NCBI GenBank assembly: GCA_003868215.1
Contig: QWDQ01000058.1
Location: forward strand, 106,943 to 170,942
DNA: 64,000 bases
Direction: 5' to 3'
Source of the DNA: Pseudophaeomoniella oleicola
Taxonomy: Eukaryota; Ascomycota; Eurotiomycetes; Phaeomoniellales; Phaeomoniellaceae
Both the position numbers and the translations under genes were made by a program. Below the pieces are notes generated by a model that was not told the origin of the DNA, did no database searches, and saw only the letters and a list, made by a program, of their open reading frames with translations. Below are positions 23,601-34,102 of the stretch, one piece after another. Within the stretch, counting starts at the first letter, position 1. Every line of letters begins with the position of its first letter.

Positions 23601-26192
23601 TCAAGCAACAGCTGATCGTGAAGTCGTATTGGAATTGGTCCGAGCAATCGCATTGGTAGAAGAGCCGGCAGAGCCCCTTCGAGAGCTCCTTGGGCGTGCG
23701 TCTCCGCTTCCCGACGACCGATGGCCCTTGACATGATCTGATGATCCACGTCGCCTCTGCGAACGAAATGTAACAATGTTAGAGTTGATAGGTCACTACG
23801 CAATAGAGAAAAAGAACAAAGGTCTTAGCACGAAAGATTACATGTGGGGATTGGTGCTTGAATGATGGACGGAGTGTTGAGTTCTTACTCACCGAGGATG
23901 GTTTCTCTTGTTCCTTCGCTGTATGAGCTTCATCGAGCTTCAAAGCATCGAGTCGCTTCTGGCTATCTTGCGTGATTGGATCAAGGTCGTACTTTGGAGG
24001 TGTCAACTCCTTCGTTGTAGCTGGAGTGACTGTTCTCTTCTGCTTAGCTGCTGCTTCGAGTTTAGCCCACTTGTTCTGTCTGGCTTGCTCGCGATCGGGG
24101 GCGCTGTTCTGCAATTCAGTATATTCGTGGGAGCAATCATCGAACAATTGTGGATTGATCTCCATGAATAGCTTCATCGCATTGTAAACCATGCCATGGA
24201 TTGTCCTATGAGTCTTAGCTTGATATAAATCATAACAGAGTATTAGGCTCACCTATTCCAGTGACCTTTAGAGTTTTCATATAGAGGTGCAAACATGATC
24301 GGAAGTATCGTCTCGACGTTATCTTGCACGAGATTGCAGAAATATTCATTGTTCCAGAAATATAAAGCTCTCTCAGCGACCTGATCATTGTTAATATAGC
24401 TAGTCAAGAGAAAGGATCGCTTCCCTGCACATACCTGGAAATGTGGGCTTGCTACTGATTTGGCAAGCTGATTGAACAACGGTTCTTGGACCTTCGCAAA
24501 TTCCGCAGGGTCCATTACCTCAAAGATATCCTCGACTTCATTGAGGAACATGACCTCTTTCGTGCTGTTGGTTTTTGGCCAGTACCTCAGGAGACCAAGC
24601 ACAACCTGGTACCGTCAGCATCGATCTTGTGGGTTGTCGTCTCAACGACCTACCTCTTCCGTAAGGGCAGCATCCTTTTCAAGGAACTGAACGATACAAT
24701 ATGCCAATTGTGGATGATAAAGGCTGAGACTTTTGGCCTTGTGGAGAGGAATAAGTACTCTCGTCAGGAACAGCTTGTGCTCTTCCTTGAGAGGCAAGGC
24801 AAAGCCATTGATGATGGAGCCAAGGATTTCAAGCAGCTCGGCGATACCGTTGAACCGCCCGGTCTCGTAAACAAATTGGAAGAACACATTGTTGATTGAT
24901 CTGCGGATGTAGGAACGGAGATTGAGGAACTTTCCGTAAATACGATGCAGTGTTGTCTTCAGGAAATCCCGTTCTCTTGGATCTTCGGAATCGAAGAGCT
25001 CGAGTAACTGGTACGTCGTTAGCAAATCATGCCTACTGCCTAAGCTTCGTTGAAGTTTACCTGCAAGACAAATTGATGGTCAATGTGCGCTTTTGCGATA
25101 TTAGTATTGAAGTCTTGGCTTTCAATAAACCGTAAAAAGAACTCGTAGACAACCTGGATGTGTGGCCAGGCAACTTCTAAGACCGGCTCATCCTCCTCCG
25201 GATCGAAAGCTTCACCCTGTGGATTCACTGGGGGTGGCACTGGCCGAAACAGATTTTTGGCAAACATTTCAACCACCCTCGGGTACATGGGCTCTGTAAT
25301 AACCGACCGGTTGTTGGCCACATAGTCAAGCAGTTCATGCAAAGCAAGTCTTTTTATTTCCTTTGATTTTATGTCCGCAGCTGCGTCATTGAAATCAAAG
25401 ATAATATTGCATTGATCAATCTTTTGCATGAACAGATCTTGACGCTTATTTGGAGGAACTTCATGAAAACCAGGGAGTTTCTCAAGCTCTCTTTGGCGTT
25501 GATCAGATATGTCAAATCTCGATGAGTGTTGTCGCTTCGGCGTTCTTATCCCTTCCGGCACGTCTTTTGGTGTCGTCTGGAGTCGATCGAAGAGAAGTGA
25601 TTTCTGGCCAGCCTTGGGGGGGACAAGATCGCCAGGCATTCCTTCAGTCGCGCCTGGTGGAGCCGCATGCTGCACTTCGTCAGATCTACTGAATACAGGG
25701 AGGAAGAATTGATACTTACTGGTGCACTAGGGCTTATTACCACGCTCGGAGGGAGATGTGGACCTCTTACAGCGCTGCCCGGTGACGCGGCAGCCGCCTG
25801 ACCTGCAGGGCCCGTGCCAACTGCCTGGGGAGCGAAAGGCTGATTTGTACCATTGCTCATCGCTTGATTCCCATGAAGAGGAGACGTGTAATTGGCGCTA
25901 GGATTGTCAGGCGTAGGGGCAGGCTGCTTTCTCACTTCATTGACGTTGGTAGACGATGAGCTAGGTGACTGAGCGGCTCCGGTCAGAGAATGCGATGGTG
26001 ATGATGTGCCAGACCCAGGATCTTTCTTCTTCGATGACTTGTTGGAATCTTTCGCTCTCGATAACTGCTCATGCTGATCAGATCAATCAGTTTCTCAAGC
26101 GCAGAACAAGCCATGCAAGAGCAGAGGTAGTCTGGTGTCAAATAACGCGTTTCTAGAGTTTTACTCACCACACGCTGCCTGAAACCCTTCAT
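23601..26192 (-). CDS. RTS1: PP2A regulatory subunit B56 (Rts1/Par1 family)
   Basis: Targets protein phosphatase 2A to substrates in mitosis, septation and stress response. Eight exons: 26192-26169, 26073-25720, 25669-25061, 25007-24654, 24605-24435, 24380-24253, 24205-23893 and 23756-23601, giving 702 residues. The first exon encodes only MKGFRQRV. The N-terminal ~150 residues are Ser/Pro/Gln-rich. The B56 HEAT core runs from [17 protein letters not shown] through [20 protein letters not shown] and [20 protein letters not shown] to [20 protein letters not shown], extremely close to other fungal B56 proteins. The C-terminal tail is Arg/Ser-rich and ends TTSRSAVA. The acceptor at 25670 was chosen because it is the one that keeps frame (P-H-A-A-P-P-G). 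Divergent from TFC1. Confidence 0.95.
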
Positions 26193-27126
26193 TGTGTTTG
26201 TTGCGCCAGAGTAATTCCCGAAAGTAGTGGCAGAGCTGGAACCTGCAGATGCGATTGGTCGCTAGTCGTCTCGGAGGGGAAGTGGCGCTGTTGTCATCGA
26301 ACAGAGCAAGAATTGAAGAACAAGAGGCTGCTATAGAAATAATTCGTGTATCTTGATGTGGTTCGGGATCTTTGGGTATGTGTTGGTGGCGTCGATGAAC
26401 TGTTGTTAATTGAGCATCGTTGGGAGCGGTATCGAATGAGGTTTGAGGGGCCAGGAGATTGGATCTGTGAAATTGAAATCAGAGATGAGCTTTGTGAGTT
26501 GACTGAGTAAATGCACAGTTTGAAGAGTTCAGCAACACGAGGTTGAGGAATGTTCACCTTTTGATTGAGTAAATGGCACGTCGCAACTGTCTGGTTGTCG
26601 GGAGTTTGACTGGAAACAGTCTGTTGATGGACCGAATCGTCTACAGTATGATGGCCTTTGCGGGGAACGCCAAGCCTCGAAAGCGGTTGCTTCTGAAGCT
26701 CAAGTCAACGGGCGAGGCGAGGCGAGGCTAGGGTCTTGCCAAGTCGATATTGACTATGTACATAGTATTCAGTCTATCAACTTTGAGGTTTAGGTGGTTT
26801 GTATGAAGTACGCAGACGTAAAGCCCTTCACAGAAATGTGACAACGGGCCACGACTCCGTTCAGAGAAACCAATGCAACTCGTTCTACCGCCAGTCAATT
26901 CTCATTCTCTCCGAGCGACAGGATATGTTTGAGATCGTAGTAAGCTTTCTCTGTGCATCACATCAAACCTCGTAACGGCTCGGCAGCGACGACTATGTAT
27001 CGACGTCGTCAGCTATAATCCTCGATCTCAATGTTTATATGCATGTGCCTATTACTTTGAAAGTTCCCTCTCGGACATTGCACCTTGAGCTCCTATCTGC
27101 AACGCATAGCCACCACTCCCAATACA
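26193..27126. promoter_or_regulatory. divergent promoter between RTS1 and TFC1
   Basis: 934 bp between opposite start codons. It contains a (GGCGA)n run near 26712-26728 and a perfect 14-bp palindrome ACTATGTACATAGT at 26753-26766. Probable 5' UTR of RTS1 occupies the left part. No named factor site is assigned. Confidence 0.55.
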
Positions 27127-29064
27127 ATGCCTCCCAAAGCCGCGGATATTGCAGCTGGAACAGAGCCTGCCCCGTGGTTTAGAGTCCCAGATAGGCAGTT
27201 CATCAGTATCGAACATCCCTGTTATGTCAAAAACGCCCAGAAAGGAGTGGACACGCTTGGTGGTGAGAGAGGTATCAGGGAAGCCCTGGATCCCGAGAAA
27301 GTCGGAAGACCTGTCAGCTTGTCGTTACATCCAGAGGATCGAGCAAGTCAGCGATTGAGCTCAATCAACCGCCCTACAAACAATGTTTTGATGCAGATTA
27401 CCGTACCGAAACGTACAGGACGGAAGCGGAAACGAGATTCCAATGATCCATGGGAAAAGGATGATGCCCAATCAGAACCTCGCAAAGATGGTCGTTACTT
27501 GCTACGGAGCCTCAAAGATAACCCGGGTACAAGTGATATCGACATGATTGGTCCGATCGATCAGACTCATGTCTTTCGTACCATGCCTGATTTCAGCTAC
27601 TCGACTGAGGATAACCACATAATGCAAGAGATGAAGTCGAAGATTTTACCCCTTCAATATCCTCTCGTCAAAGATTTCAAGCTCGACTTCTCCACCAGGC
27701 ATAATCTATCCGCTGACCTTCTTCCTCCACCAGTTCTCTCTACTCAGCAGGTACCTGCTTCTTATTCATACCGTCAAAATCCCGCTGTCAAACGAGTACT
27801 GAACCCCAGCACGAACCTTCCGCAAACCACCAATCGATCAATGCCTACGAAAATTTTCACCCATCAAGTTCAATGGGATACTGCTGAAGTTCCCTCCTCC
27901 GCAGACCCCAGGGCTCCGCTTCTCGAGGCTCAACCGGCCAACCTCATCGGGGTCGTGACGCTTCTCCGCCATATCTTCAAGGATCGCCCCATCTGGACCA
28001 GACGTGGACTGACAAACCAAATTCCCGATTCTGCTCCCCAATTCCTTGTTCGCCACGCAATTGCATATGTTGCCTACGCCATGCGCTCTGGTCCTTGGCG
28101 TGATACATATATCCGTCTTGGGGTCGACCCACGATCTTCCCCTTCCTACCGGATCTATCAAACTCTGATGCTCCAACTCGTAACCTCAAAGCGCGAAATG
28201 AAAGCGAAACGTGATGAGTACATCCGATCCTGGAAACCATCTACGGATAAGTCCTCCCATATTTTCACCGGCAAACCACCTTTCCCCACTGACGGCAAAT
28301 CGTGGCAACTCTGCGATTTGTGCGAAGATCCTCAACTCAAGATTCTGGTCGAATGCCAAGCAGTCCGCGAGGTCTGCGAGCCACGCTATTTTGGATGGTA
28401 CAAAAACGGCACCATCGCCAAACTCAAAATCGCGTTGAAATCGAAGGCAGAGACTATCATGGACGGTCAAACCCCAGACCCTAAACTATACACCCTATTC
28501 CTTCAACTCCCCGAAGAATACATCGACCCACCAGAAGGGTCAACCGTGCTAGCTAGACAGCCTAGGGCGACCGAGTCAACACCAACCACCGGCCAAGTAG
28601 AAGACGCAGCCTCACAGCCAGATGCACCCAGTTCCAACCCTGAGCTCGACCATACAGTAACAGGCTTCCTCCCTCGTAGCGCTTCCCGTCGAGAACTCGA
28701 ATGGGCCGCCCTCTACCGCGGCCTCTGCCGCACCACCCTCGGCACCAAACCAAAGAGCGGAATCGGAAGACTGAGCAAGCCCACCACCATCACCACCACC
28801 TCGAGGAAAACCAAAGGCCATCTCGACGAGGATGAAGATGTCGAGAACAGAGAAACGCCCTCCACTACCGCGGCTGCTGTCTTGGCAGGAAACGAAGAAT
28901 CAACCGCACATCGCGGACCACTCACCTCATCCCCTCTATTCAGTCTCGACGATGACGATGATGATGATGATCTCGACCTTGACGTCGATGATGATCTTGA
29001 TGATGGTGATGATAATGCAGAGGAAGTAGAAGCTGTTGAAGAAGAGGAGGTAATCGATCCTTGA
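27127..29064 (+). CDS. TFC1: TFIIIC subunit tau95 (Tfc1/Sfc1, TFIIIC5 family)
   Basis: RNA polymerase III initiation factor subunit that contacts box A of tRNA genes. Single exon, 645 residues from the ATG at 27127 (MPPKAADIAAG); the frame stays open 14 codons further upstream but with no ATG. The N-terminal dimerization region shows ISIEHPCYVKNAQKGVDTLGG and the basic stretch KRTGRKRKR. The central DNA-binding region includes FKDRPIWTRRGLTNQI and the block RFGWYKN-like PRYFGWYKNGTIAK. The C-terminus is a long Asp/Glu tail, as in yeast Tfc1, here encoded by GAT/GAC repeats. A (GGA)n tract starts just after the stop codon. Confidence 0.93.
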   Translation: MPPKAADIAAGTEPAPWFRVPDRQFISIEHPCYVKNAQKGVDTLGGERGIREALDPEKVGRPVSLSLHPEDRASQRLSSINRPTNNVLMQITVPKRTGRKRKRDSNDPWEKDDAQSEPRKDGRYLLRSLKDNPGTSDIDMIGPIDQTHVFRTMPDFSYSTEDNHIMQEMKSKILPLQYPLVKDFKLDFSTRHNLSADLLPPPVLSTQQVPASYSYRQNPAVKRVLNPSTNLPQTTNRSMPTKIFTHQVQWDTAEVPSSADPRAPLLEAQPANLIGVVTLLRHIFKDRPIWTRRGLTNQIPDSAPQFLVRHAIAYVAYAMRSGPWRDTYIRLGVDPRSSPSYRIYQTLMLQLVTSKREMKAKRDEYIRSWKPSTDKSSHIFTGKPPFPTDGKSWQLCDLCEDPQLKILVECQAVREVCEPRYFGWYKNGTIAKLKIALKSKAETIMDGQTPDPKLYTLFLQLPEEYIDPPEGSTVLARQPRATESTPTTGQVEDAASQPDAPSSNPELDHTVTGFLPRSASRRELEWAALYRGLCRTTLGTKPKSGIGRLSKPTTITTTSRKTKGHLDEDEDVENRETPSTTAAAVLAGNEESTAHRGPLTSSPLFSLDDDDDDDDLDLDVDDDLDDGDDNAEEVEAVEEEEVIDP

Positions 29065-29086
29065 CCTGAACGATGGTTGAAAGGAC

Positions 29087-29120
29087 AGGAGGAGGAGGAG
29101 GAGGAGGAGGAGGAGGAGGG
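29087..29120. repeat. (GGA)n trinucleotide tract
   Basis: About 11 GGA units immediately 3' of the TFC1 stop codon, so in its 3' UTR. Polypurine strand is the mRNA strand. Confidence 0.9.
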
Positions 29121-29495
29121 AATACCACCGCTGATGTACATTGTAATAGAAATCAGAATAGTGTATAACAGCCAGACATGTCGTTATACAAGACCAATAT
29201 ATATTCACGATAAAAAAAAAAATTAAGTGATCTAGTAGTACCCAAGGTATGTAACCTCCCTACCTACATTCTCTATACCAAATCCTAACACCCCACGGTC
29301 CCTATTACAAACAAAGACTCAAATCCGAATCGATGTTGACATCAGGCCAGCAAGCAAGGGAACGTTATGTTGAGAAGCAACCAAGCAAAGAACCGTTTCA
29401 TGTCGAGAAGAAATAGAGGAAATCATCATTAACGAAAATAATGAGATGTAATAATCAATCTGTTTTCCTCTAGAGAGAGGAGCTCAAGGGATATA

Positions 29496-29535
29496 GAAGA
29501 ACGAGAAGAACGAGAAGAACGAGAAGAAGAACGAG
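29496..29535. repeat. 9-bp minisatellite AGAAGAACG
   Basis: Four near-perfect tandem copies of AGAAGAACG, the last with a 3-bp insertion. Non-coding context. Confidence 0.85.
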
Positions 29536-29575
29536 AAAGAAAGAAGGGTTACTAGCAGCCAGTGCCAAGTTGGAT

Positions 29576-29601
29576 AGGTACCTCAGGTACGTAAGGTACC
29601 T
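29576..29601. repeat. paired AGGTACCT palindromes
   Basis: Two copies of the 8-bp palindrome AGGTACCT at 29576-29583 and 29594-29601, with an AGGTACGT variant between them. Similar elements occur at 42420-42432 and 48800-48807. Confidence 0.8.
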
Positions 29602-30033
29602 AGATACTTTTTGATGATGATGATGATGATGGAAGAAGTCATCAATATGGAAGAAAGAAGAAGAAAGTTTGGCAGTTAGGACTAATTTTGGTTTCAGCAA
29701 GCTCGATTGATTGATCGATGGATTGAACAGTCTCGATTCGATGCGACGGTAAACATGATAGTCAGGGAGAAAGGATACCTAGGTTAGGTACAAAAGGGAT
29801 AAATAAGATTGGCGAAGTTGTTTCTTGGAACTTCAAACCTGCCTCCTGAACGGATTGCACGTGATACGGATGATGAAAGAAAGAAACGCCTGATACAACC
29901 CCCCACAAAAAGCAGCCCAAAACGCCGATAATAAGCCAAATTTCATGGTGCAAGTCATCAGTATAACGAACGCCCTGTGGTATCATCACTCCCATTTCCC
30001 CGCGAAGAAGTAAGAAGTAAGAAGAAAGATCCC

Positions 30034-31110
30034 TCATACAGCAAATATACTTTCAGCGACATCATCGTGACCCAGTGCCTCATCCTTTGCACTTCCGCTT
30101 TCCCAGATCTCGATGTCGGTTGCGGCATCTTCATTGTCGTCCACAGCCTCTTCATGTTGTTCTTCGGTCTTTGGTGGGGCATTTCCATAGATGAGGGAAT
30201 CAAGCTCGTCCTTCTTGAGGAGCGAGGAAGAAGCGGATGTATATTGAACAGTGCTCTCTGTAGTGGAGGAGGCTCCGGCAATGATATTATCGATTGAGCA
30301 AGTGACCGGCTTCTCGGCCGAGGCATCATCACCAGGAATAGTGACAAAGCTATGTTCATCACAGCCTTCCGCATAGAAGTCTGCCGTCTTGAGATCACCC
30401 AGTGGAGTTCGGGGTTCAACAGTCATGGCGTCTCGTCTTGAGGCTGGAACAACAGTGACAGTGATTGATGCATCCATTGGTGGTACGTTCTCCTTGCCTC
30501 TGTCTTCTTTAGCGGTGGCCCTGGACTCATCGTCTGATATGTCAAGCACACATGTGGAGTGTCCCATCATGTTGAGCATTTCTTGCTCGTGGGTATCTTC
30601 ATGAATTTCAAAATGCCATGACTTTGGCGTCGACTCTTCCAAAGTAGGCACATATTTAGAGAGCTTGGATGAAGGCTTTGAGTAGGCCATCGTACCGTTG
30701 AGGGCGGCTGAGAGGGATAGTGCAGGCGCGATGCTGCGTGACTTGGTGCTACGTGAACGGTTTTCTACACGTGATAGACCGCGGCGTGAGCGAGAGAGAA
30801 GACCGGCACGTCTTGAAGAGGTTGGAGATCGGCCAGCAGCTGCTGGAGCTGAAGCAGGTGTAGTAGAGGATGTGAAAGTAGTGTTGACCTTCGGTGTCTC
30901 TGAACGGGTAGCTGGCACAGATGAGAGGATCGACCTTGGCTTATTGACCAGTGTGATCTTATTCTGAGGTATCTTTGATGGCTTGAAGACGTCATCAGAG
31001 TCTTGCAAGGTCCTCTTCCTCTTTGTTGACGATTTGTCAAGTGATGGATCGAAATTCTCTGAATCCGAGAGAGTAGGTGAGGCATGGCGGCGTTTGAGGG
31101 AAGAAGGCAT
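30034..31110 (-). CDS. unnamed nuclear-type protein with D-box, KEN box and SIM-like motif
   Basis: Not assigned to a named family. Single exon, 358 residues, start at MPSSLKRRHASP. The N-terminus has basic clusters usable as nuclear localisation signals (KRR at 6-8, KRKR at 30-33). A complete destruction-box pattern RxxLxxxxN is R109-R-G-L112-S-R-V-E-N117. A KEN box is at 206-208, followed by V-P-P as in many genuine KEN degrons. Residues 188-195, VLDISDDE, look like a SUMO-interaction motif. Several S/T-P sites (S11, T72, S95, T161, T235) fit cyclin-dependent kinase consensus cores. The best-ordered block is about 165-195 (SWHFEIHED to STCVLDIS). The C-terminus is acidic. Overall composition says mostly disordered. 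Inference: a cell-cycle-regulated substrate of APC/C. Confidence 0.8.
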   Translation of the reverse strand: MPSSLKRRHASPTLSDSENFDPSLDKSSTKRKRTLQDSDDVFKPSKIPQNKITLVNKPRSILSSVPATRSETPKVNTTFTSSTTPASAPAAAGRSPTSSRRAGLLSRSRRGLSRVENRSRSTKSRSIAPALSLSAALNGTMAYSKPSSKLSKYVPTLEESTPKSWHFEIHEDTHEQEMLNMMGHSTCVLDISDDESRATAKEDRGKENVPPMDASITVTVVPASRRDAMTVEPRTPLGDLKTADFYAEGCDEHSFVTIPGDDASAEKPVTCSIDNIIAGASSTTESTVQYTSASSSLLKKDELDSLIYGNAPPKTEEQHEEAVDDNEDAATDIEIWESGSAKDEALGHDDVAESIFAV

Positions 31111-33037
31111 TGATGTGATGCCTTGAAGGACATGTTAGTGAATGATTGGGGGAATGGCAGCCGAATTGACTGTGTTCACTGCTTAGGTCTTGATCCCCTT
31201 TGGCACGTACCATTCTGTCTATTTTTCACATTTGAGAGCTTTGCCAGACGGGAACCATCCAGGACGCCGAAAGGCTGTCTCATCGGGGTGGTGTTCACAG
31301 GTGCAACAGCGGCCATCTCGGCGAATAAGAAGAGCAGGCGGGTGTTTCGACGATATTGAAGAGCTTCGAGCTCGATAGTATAACTCTATACTGCTTCAAC
31401 TCTAGCTGCCGCTATGGCTCGAGGATGTCGAGCTCTAGAAAGTCTCGACCTGTTGGGCTATGGTGGTACAAGACTGCAAAGATTGCCGCGTCGAGTGAGC
31501 AAGAGACGCGTTGTATACAGACGTGAAGGGCACGGCACTGTGTTTACACAGCGATGGCTATTTGAAGGGAAAGACTAGTCAGTGATAAACAAAGGACAGA
31601 CGGCTTGATCAACATGGGACGACGAGATGGATAACTGTATGGAAGAAAGAGAGAGAGGAGCTCGAAGAGAAAAGACGAAGGGTGGTCCAGGTCTTTTAGC
31701 TCAACTCAAGGGAGCGCGAAGCAGACCATACCAAAAGGAGGGGAACCACTTACGATGAACCAACTGGTCAGACAGAGCGTGCAGCTGAGGCAGAGGGAGG
31801 AGAGAGAGAGAGGAGAGATTGCAGAGCTAAAGGGGATCCGCGACCAGTTGCCGTACTCTTCTCTGACACTGTCCCACCGTAAGAGATGCGTAAAATCAGG
31901 GCAGATTGACCAGTTGACCGGTGAAAAGATCAGGAAGCAGGAGGTGGTAGCCAGTTCTACGTACTACGTAGTAGTATAGAGGGCGTCTTGGTCGGGCTCT
32001 AGCGCGTCTACTTAATGCAGGGTGACGGTGGACAAGAATCCGAGAGTTTAGATGAAGTCGAGGTCCGGAGAGTCTGAAGGAGACAATTGGGTAGGCCTGG
32101 AAGTGGGTTGCAGAACTGTGGCTTTTTCCCTTGATCAAGCAAAGCGATGCTGGGACTGGGGACAGTTCTGGCAAGGGAGAAATGGTCTATCAGCGAGACT
32201 ATGAGAGAAGGGAGAACGAAGGAGAAGAGGGATGCGAAGGTCTCGGCTGCTCATTTACTATATCGGACGCGTTCCCACTTTTCCCGACGCGTTTACCCGT
32301 TTCGCGATTCCATGTACCACAAAGCACCGACGGTCTCAAATTAATAGCTTGCATCTGATCAATTATTTGCTTGTCTTTATTACTATTATCATATCCTCAT
32401 ATTCATTCTCTGTTATTACATGCGCATTGGATATTGTTGCTTCGAGGAATGGAACATTGGGACCACGTTCTTATGCGACTGTCGTGAATGACAATGCCTG
32501 TGTTTGCTTTGCTTGCTCCTCTCCTCTGGCCAGGTGCTCGTCTTCGCTGACCAGGGGGTTCCTGAGGTCGTGTTTCAGGTCGGCGGTTACTTAAATACGC
32601 TTGGTGGTCGACTCGCTCTGCGACTTTCCAACCTTGACGATGCGGCTTCTAGGCAACATGTGCATCCTGGCGTCTGAGAACCAATTAGAGAATCGCCAAT
32701 GCGGTCGTGTCGAGGCGGCCACAGCTTCGAGTTCTGGCATGACGTGACTTTGCTCTGCATCTATGACTTGGTGCATGTATGCACCTCAAATGCACTTCAG
32801 CCACGACGAGACAACGCCCCCATTTCTGGAGAGAGGAAAAATTCATATGGACCAATCGAACCGTGGTAGAAGTGTAGTTTCTAAGACGAAACCATGTTGA
32901 ATTAATCGCTTGGTAAATCTAACGCTTATCATATGCCTCCCAGAATCTGACGCCTTTATAGCTTTATAAAATCCACACCTGTTATATATATATGTATGTA
33001 TGCTGATGACATGATGCATGTCGCAGACCCTGCATGC
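31111..33037. other. intergenic: promoter of the D-box/KEN gene
   Basis: 1.9 kb upstream of the D-box/KEN gene and downstream of the RTA1-like gene. Purine-rich around 31640-31820. The palindrome TACTACGTAGTA lies at 31962-31973. A 120-codon plus-strand open frame near 32232-32594 has no recognisable features and is not called. Confidence 0.5.
31962..31973. repeat. palindrome TACTACGTAGTA, copy 3
   Basis: Perfect copy, extended on both sides by further GTAC/GTAGTA sequence. About 850 bp upstream of the D-box/KEN gene start. Confidence 0.9.
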
Positions 33038-34102
33038 TCAAGGGACCCATCCCTTCTTCATCGGGTGGAAAAAGAAGGCAGGATGGACGGCGGTAAAAGC
33101 GATGCACGCTATAGCACACATCCTATTTCCATCATTAGCAAGCATCGAGAGAATTCGCAATGAGAAAGCACTTACATTCCATCGAGGACGTAGAACTCGT
33201 TCTCCTTTCTCATCAATGGACCACCCCATCCACCGGACATCTCAGGAATACTATCAACCTCGTCAGTCACTTCTATCTCAAATGCGATCAAGTCTGTGCA
33301 ACGCAGTGACTTACCGGTAGATGCATCGGATGTAAATGGTGAGGAAGGCGACCCCAATTCCCCAGCAGAAGATCTTGAACTTTTTACCGACACCAGGTCC
33401 GCCTGCCTCTTGAGGCGTCGCAACGTCTGGCGAATTGATCTCCCCAGCTACCTTCTCTTCCGAAGCAGTTGACGAAGATTCCTGGCTGGAGGACAGCATC
33501 TTTCTTGCGATCGGTCTCTTCTTTTCAAACCTCCAGAAAAACTCGCCAATGAATGCGGCGGCAAAAGTCATTACGACAAGCTGCAGGGCAATGCCCGCAA
33601 TGATGATATGGTCACCCACATTTGCGACTTTGGGATGTGAATGTCCACCAGCAGCCGCAGTACCACCGCCGATTGCCTGAATGATAATGCTGCCAAAGTC
33701 ACCTCCAATGAAAAACCAAGTGTACCATCTCGGGTTGAGCCTTGAGTATTGGGCACCACAGTACCGGGTCACATGCTTCAGCGTCAAGTAGATGCAAGCA
33801 GCCAAGAAGCTGGGAGCAAGAATAAGGCAACAAATTTGGATGTCGAAGCCTGTTTGAGACCACGGATTCTGATGCATTATTACCCGACCGCCGTATCCTA
33901 TCGTTTCGCCAAACATTCCTATTGTCGCTGCTATCGTGTACGGATACGTCTTGTATCTGATCCCCAGGCCGAGCTGAAGCAGAAAGCATATCCCGAAGAT
34001 CACGATGTAGGTATACGATGCGCCGAGGTTGGGTTCGTAGCCGTAAATCGTCGCCCCTACTGGGCACGCTGGCGTTACTTCCGTGCAATTGATGTAAGAC
34101 AT
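33038..34102 (-). CDS. RTA1-like seven-transmembrane protein
   Basis: RTA1 / lipid-translocating-exporter family; fungal members (Rta1, Rsb1, Pug1) are linked to sterol-drug and sphingoid-base tolerance. Three exons, 34102-33315, 33250-33176 and 33122-33038, introns 64 and 53 nt, 315 residues. Seven hydrophobic segments are visible, beginning with YTYIVIFGICFLLQLGLGI. Family motifs include the block after TM3-4 (ACIYLTLKHVTRYCGAQYSRLNPRWYTWFF) and GGDFGSIIIQAIGGG. The last exon completes the seventh helix and tail (EFYVLDGMM, then VHPAFFFHPMKKGWVP). N-terminal Cys residues (C6, C13) precede TM1 as in relatives. Substrate unknown. Confidence 0.92.

Larger units (their letters stand above)
29065..30033. 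other. convergent intergenic region with several simple repeats
   Basis: 3' flanks of TFC1 and of the D-box/KEN gene. It holds a (GGA)n tract (29087-29120), a 9-bp minisatellite (29496-29535), GGTACC-type palindromes (29576-29601) and a (GAT)n tract (29612-29631). No supported gene. Confidence 0.6.

Noticed and set aside
28713-29141. 142-codon Ser-rich minus-strand frame at the TFC1 end
   Set aside because: Produced by antisense reading of the GAT/GAC acidic tail and the GGA tract.
32232-32594. 120-codon plus-strand frame with a hydrophobic segment
   Set aside because: No recognisable motif, lies in the promoter region of the D-box/KEN gene, and is within chance length.
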